Positions 61,083 through 64,000 of a stretch of 64,000 nt of DNA are shown piece after piece. The stretch is from Tetracentron sinense (lineage: Eukaryota > Streptophyta > Magnoliopsida > Trochodendrales > Trochodendraceae). The position numbers were made by a program, and so were the translations under genes. The DNA is taken from NCBI GenBank assembly GCA_015143295.1, contig CM026561.1:44334875-44398874 (forward strand). Reading direction: 5' to 3'. Position 1 is the stretch's first letter. Each line of letters begins with the position of its first letter. The notes under the pieces were generated by a model that made no database searches, was not told the origin of the DNA, and saw only the letters and a list, made by a program, of their open reading frames with translations.

Positions 61083-61460
61083 ACTGTAAGGCTAAGAGGG
61101 CAATTTGCATAGAAAACTCCAAAATCTCAGAGCAACAGAGTGATGGCAAAGGCAAGGGCAATGTAAAAGTGAAGAACGTCATTCTCTTGCCTTTATAGGA
61201 GGAACAAATTTTGGCAGGAGAGAATGCCCTTTGAATCCACCGTACACGTGTTCGTGCTCCAAGGCATGATGGTCTTTGAAGAAATTCAAATCGGCATGCC
61301 AAAAAGCAAATCTCGACATGACGAAGATACCCACTGAATCCACAATACATGCATGTTTTCTCAGAGGCACAATGGTCTTCTATGCGAGAAAGCATACTGT
61401 CGTATTTATCCGTCAACCTCGAGTCTCGCAAAGGTAATGATGGCAAACTGACAACATTGA
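61083..61460 (-). other. Probable leader/LTR of the minus-strand Gypsy element
   Basis: Upstream of the minus gag, with a TATAAAGG-type box near 61193 (minus). It contains an internal repeat: GGAGAGAATGCCCTTTGAATCCAC and the diverged CGAAGATACCCACTGAATCCAC. LTR ends not identified. Confidence 0.4.
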
Positions 61461-61870
61461 AGTTTTATTAATTTCAAAATTACCCTTACTCATATGGATT
61501 CAAAATGTTAAATGAATTTTTTTAATTCCAAATTTGCCCTTGTATAGGTTCAAAATGTTAATTATTTTTATTTAATTTCAAAATTGCCCTTTGCACATAT
61601 GAGTTCAAAAGGTTTACTGAATTTTACTTAATTCTAAAACTATAATTTACTCATACATAAAGAAAATGATATTTAAAAAGTTAATTGAATTTTACCTTAA
61701 TTCTAAAACTACCTATTTGCTAATATATGAAGAGAATGATCCTCAAAAAGTTTAGTTTAATTCCAAAATTATCTTTTATTAATATAGGAGACTTTTTCTC
61801 CAACAAATAAAGTTGACTTTTTTTTTTTTTGAAATTTAATTTAGTTCTAAAATTACTCTTTATTGATATA
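61461..61870. repeat. Degenerate AT-rich tandem repeat, 65-85 bp units
   Basis: TTAATTCCAAAATTGCCCTT-like units, each followed by a short ATATG/ATAGG stretch and TTCAAAATGTTAA, recur about five times with decay. Confidence 0.65.
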
Positions 61871-61989
61871 TTAAGAATGTTTTTATAACTAGACCGGCCG
61901 GGTGATTGGTTCCCGGTTTGACCAATCCAGTTGGATCATGTCGTTTCATTATTAATTTTTTATGTATTTTCTTGGCCAGAACGTCTCTA

Positions 61990-62375
61990 AAAAGAATTAT
62001 TCTCAAAATACCCTTAAGCCATGTTTCTAAACCCAAAATGTACTCTCTTTTTTTTTCTATAGTCCAAATGTGTCCCCAATATTCTTTAGTTTTCAAAAGT
62101 GCCCCTTAGTCAAATTTTTATACCCAAAATACCCTCACAAATTTTTAACCTAAAATGCTCCTTAAATTCGCCCATATTTTACTTTCTTTACTTCTAAAAT
62201 ATCTCTCAAGTTTAAATACCCAAAATGCCCACAATTTTTTCTATACCCAAAATGCCGCTAATGCTACTTGGTTCTCAAATTGTCTCTATATCATGTTTCT
62301 ATATCCAATGTGTCTCTCACAATTTTTTACCCAAAGTAGTCTATAATTTTTTTCCCAAAATGCCTCTCACTAGGG
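61990..62375. repeat. Degenerate CCAAAATG(C/T)CC repeat
   Basis: Short units containing TTTCTA(A/T)ACCCAAAATG and variants occur about ten times. Same style as the preceding array but a distinct sequence. It ends near a hairpin-like CTCGTGCATAGCAAGTGCGG (62411). Confidence 0.55.
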
Positions 62376-63000
62376 TCCCTCTTCTTAGACTCTCTTCCCT
62401 TCCCTCTCTCTCGTGCATAGCAAGTGCGGCCCATTAGCATATATATATATATATATATACATGTGTGTGTGTGTTAATTTTGTTGTTTTTGGTAAGGGTG
62501 TAGCCATTCCCCACCCAACTTACTTTAAGTTATTCCACCGAATTCACCAAGTAGATTGGAGACAAGATTACAAGGAGATATGACATAGATTTGATCTTCT
62601 GTTCTCTTGCCTCATCTCAACATCTACTACTCAGTGATGGGATTCGGTATCGAGAAGACTAGAACCCAATGTTTTGCATTTTGCCATTTTGGACGCACTA
62701 TTGGGCCAGGCAGACCCCTGGTCAAACCCAAGCCGCCAATTCCATTTTGGACCAGGTTGGACACTGAATCGATGCTCCCCATTCGCAGATGGGGTGAAGG
62801 AATCCAACCTGAAGTTTAAAGCTGGAAATAAGCCTAGGACCAGCTGAATTTATTAGACAGCAGAGATTCCTGGAGTTTGGTGGGCTTGAATCTAGTTTGT
62901 TTAGGCTCATTATAGCTCCTTACTTCCCCAAATGGGCTTGAGCAGAACTAAGGATAGGTATAACCCAAGCGCTTCCAGTATTATGCATGCTATTATAATG
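62376..63000. other. Gene-free stretch with (TA)n and (TG)n
   Basis: (TA)n at 62440-62458 and (TG)n at 62461-62473. No gene recognised; the short ORFs at 62607-62910 on both strands are by-products. Confidence 0.4.
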
Positions 63001-63004
63001 TTAA

Positions 63005-63217
63005 CTAGTGGGTGGCACATGCCATGCACGTGAGAGAGAGGGAAAGGAGTTAACCACAGTTAATAAGAGTTAAAAGGGACATATGTTAACCCCGCGGGTG
63101 TGATTGAACTCGCTAGTGGCATGTGCGATGCACGTGAGAGCGAGGGGAAGGAGTTAACCACAGTTAATAGGAGTTAAAAGGGACACATGTTAACCCGCGG
63201 GTGTGATTGAACTCTCC
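63005..63217. repeat. 109-bp tandem duplication with Helitron-like ends
   Basis: The units start CTAGTGG...GCATGT/CACATGCC...ATGCACGTGAGAG at 63005 and 63114, and share GGAGTTAACCACAGTTAATA then GAGTTAAAAGGGACA. Read on the minus strand, each begins as hairpin GTGCATCGCAC followed by CTAG. TTAACCACAGTTAA links it to the array at 26865. Confidence 0.75.
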
Positions 63218-63639
63218 CCGAGTTCAATTGCGATTGGCTATGATTCTAAATAGATAGATGAACAAGGGTTAGTTTTGGGAATTAAAGTAAAACATTATTC
63301 AAAGGCAAGGGATAGTTTGGGAATTAAAGTAAAACATTAAATCACCGTTTTGTTTTGTTTTTAGATTAGGTTAGTTTGGGAATTTTGGAAAAATCATCTA
63401 CGCATGCCTCTCGCATTATAATAGCGATTATCATTCCTCTTACTGTTTGTCTCACCATGGACCATAAAACTATCATCTCTATGCATCTCAATTTCGTCAA
63501 TTTTTTTTGGTTAAAGAGATGCATTACTGAATACTTGAGATTAGAGGGGGAGCCACTAAAAGTTCGGGGTGAGTTGGATCCAAGTGAAGAAGTCGCTGTA
63601 ATGCTGTTGAGGGCTGCCTGAGCTAGATCATGGGCTTAT
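63218..63639. other. Gene-free stretch
   Basis: TTTGGGAATTAAAGTAAAACATTA is duplicated near 63265 and 63316 (partial). The ORF at 63376-63621 has no recognised domain. Confidence 0.4.
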
Positions 63640-64000
63640 GTGTTTCACTGAACTTCTAAGCACGTCTACCACTTTTATCCTGGTCAGAAAACAGACATCC
63701 CTTCATCATGGGCAATGATAATAAATAGAAGATAAAAAATTTTATTAATGAAAATTAAGAAGGATGCTTTTCCAATCCCCTGGGTAATGAGTCCGGAAGA
63801 ACTCCAAAACCCAAGCTAACCACTAACCCTACCACCGTAGGTAAATGCTATATGAAGCAAAAAAAAAAAGGCCTAATGGGTATTTAATTTTTTTTAAAAT
63901 GAAAATTTTAAATATTATATTCGAGGCTCTATGTTTCTTACATCTAAGGTATAAATGTCCCCTTCACAATAAACATTTTTTTACTGTGTAAGTGGGGTGG
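63640..64000. repeat. Duplicated block, copy C (cut by window edge)
   Basis: Matches 34985-35400 of copy B: GTTTCACTGAACTTCTAAGC, AATTAAGAAGGATGCTTTTCC, GTAATGAGTCC, GGCTCTATGTTTCTTACATC. It runs off the end of the window. Confidence 0.8.

Overview
This window is nuclear DNA of a flowering plant, most likely a eudicot. The evidence is intron-containing genes with GT/AG splice sites, plant-type retrotransposon families (Copia, Tat-like Gypsy, L1-type LINE, TRIM, SINE), abundant hAT and Mutator MITEs, and a CYP716-type cytochrome P450. The species cannot be told from the sequence. Gene density is very low: two intact protein-coding genes in 64 kb, embedded in layered transposable-element debris.

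Gene 1 (9280-19685, +) encodes a plant galactose-1-phosphate uridylyltransferase-like / ADP-glucose phosphorylase protein of the HIT superfamily. It has three exons (9280-9750, 17482-17772, 19425-19685) that join in frame to 340 codons. Intron 1 is 7.7 kb and holds two hAT MITEs with perfect 8-bp target duplications, a small LINE-like insertion with an 18-bp target duplication, a foldback MITE and a decayed PPR gene fragment. Intron 2 carries a 518-bp tandem duplication.

Gene 2 (40370-43846, +) encodes a full-length CYP716-family P450 of 476 aa in three exons (40370-41312, 43277-43464, 43547-43846). More than half of its first intron is three MITEs (foldback, Mutator type, hAT type). Its probable TATA box lies in sequence matching the end of a palindromic MITE found elsewhere in the window.

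Layout. 0-3 kb: a large solo LTR with a 5-bp target duplication. 3.7-7.7 kb: an unidentified Gln-rich coding relic, a minus-strand Gypsy LTR with primer-binding site, and a direct duplication of a small 5'-UTR/ORF module. 9.3-19.7 kb: gene 1. 20-28 kb: LTR-like DNA, a SINE, duplicated block copy A, nested Mutator-type elements and a six-unit tandem array. 29-32 kb: an internally deleted Copia element with both LTRs. 32-35 kb: tandemly duplicated LINE 3' ends and LTR pieces. 35-40 kb: duplicated block copy B with a hAT insertion whose empty site is present in copy A. 40-44 kb: gene 2. 44.6-47.9 kb: a LINE relic, a CACTA end, a hairpin MITE and two back-to-back Mutator MITEs. 50-52 kb: a GC-richer LTR-like block with AACCATGGTT palindromes and CTAGGGTTTA repeats. 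53-55 kb: a second solo LTR. 56.5 kb: a TRIM element. 59-61 kb: Gypsy pol and gag pieces in opposite orientations. 63.6 kb to the end: start of a third copy (C) of the duplicated block.

The two genes show no evident functional link. The most unusual signals are (i) different palindrome clusters placed just upstream of the TATA box in related LTRs, (ii) the MITE-derived core promoter of the P450, (iii) filled/empty paralogous sites that date insertions within the window, and (iv) a P450 with Asn in place of the usual acidic I-helix residue.
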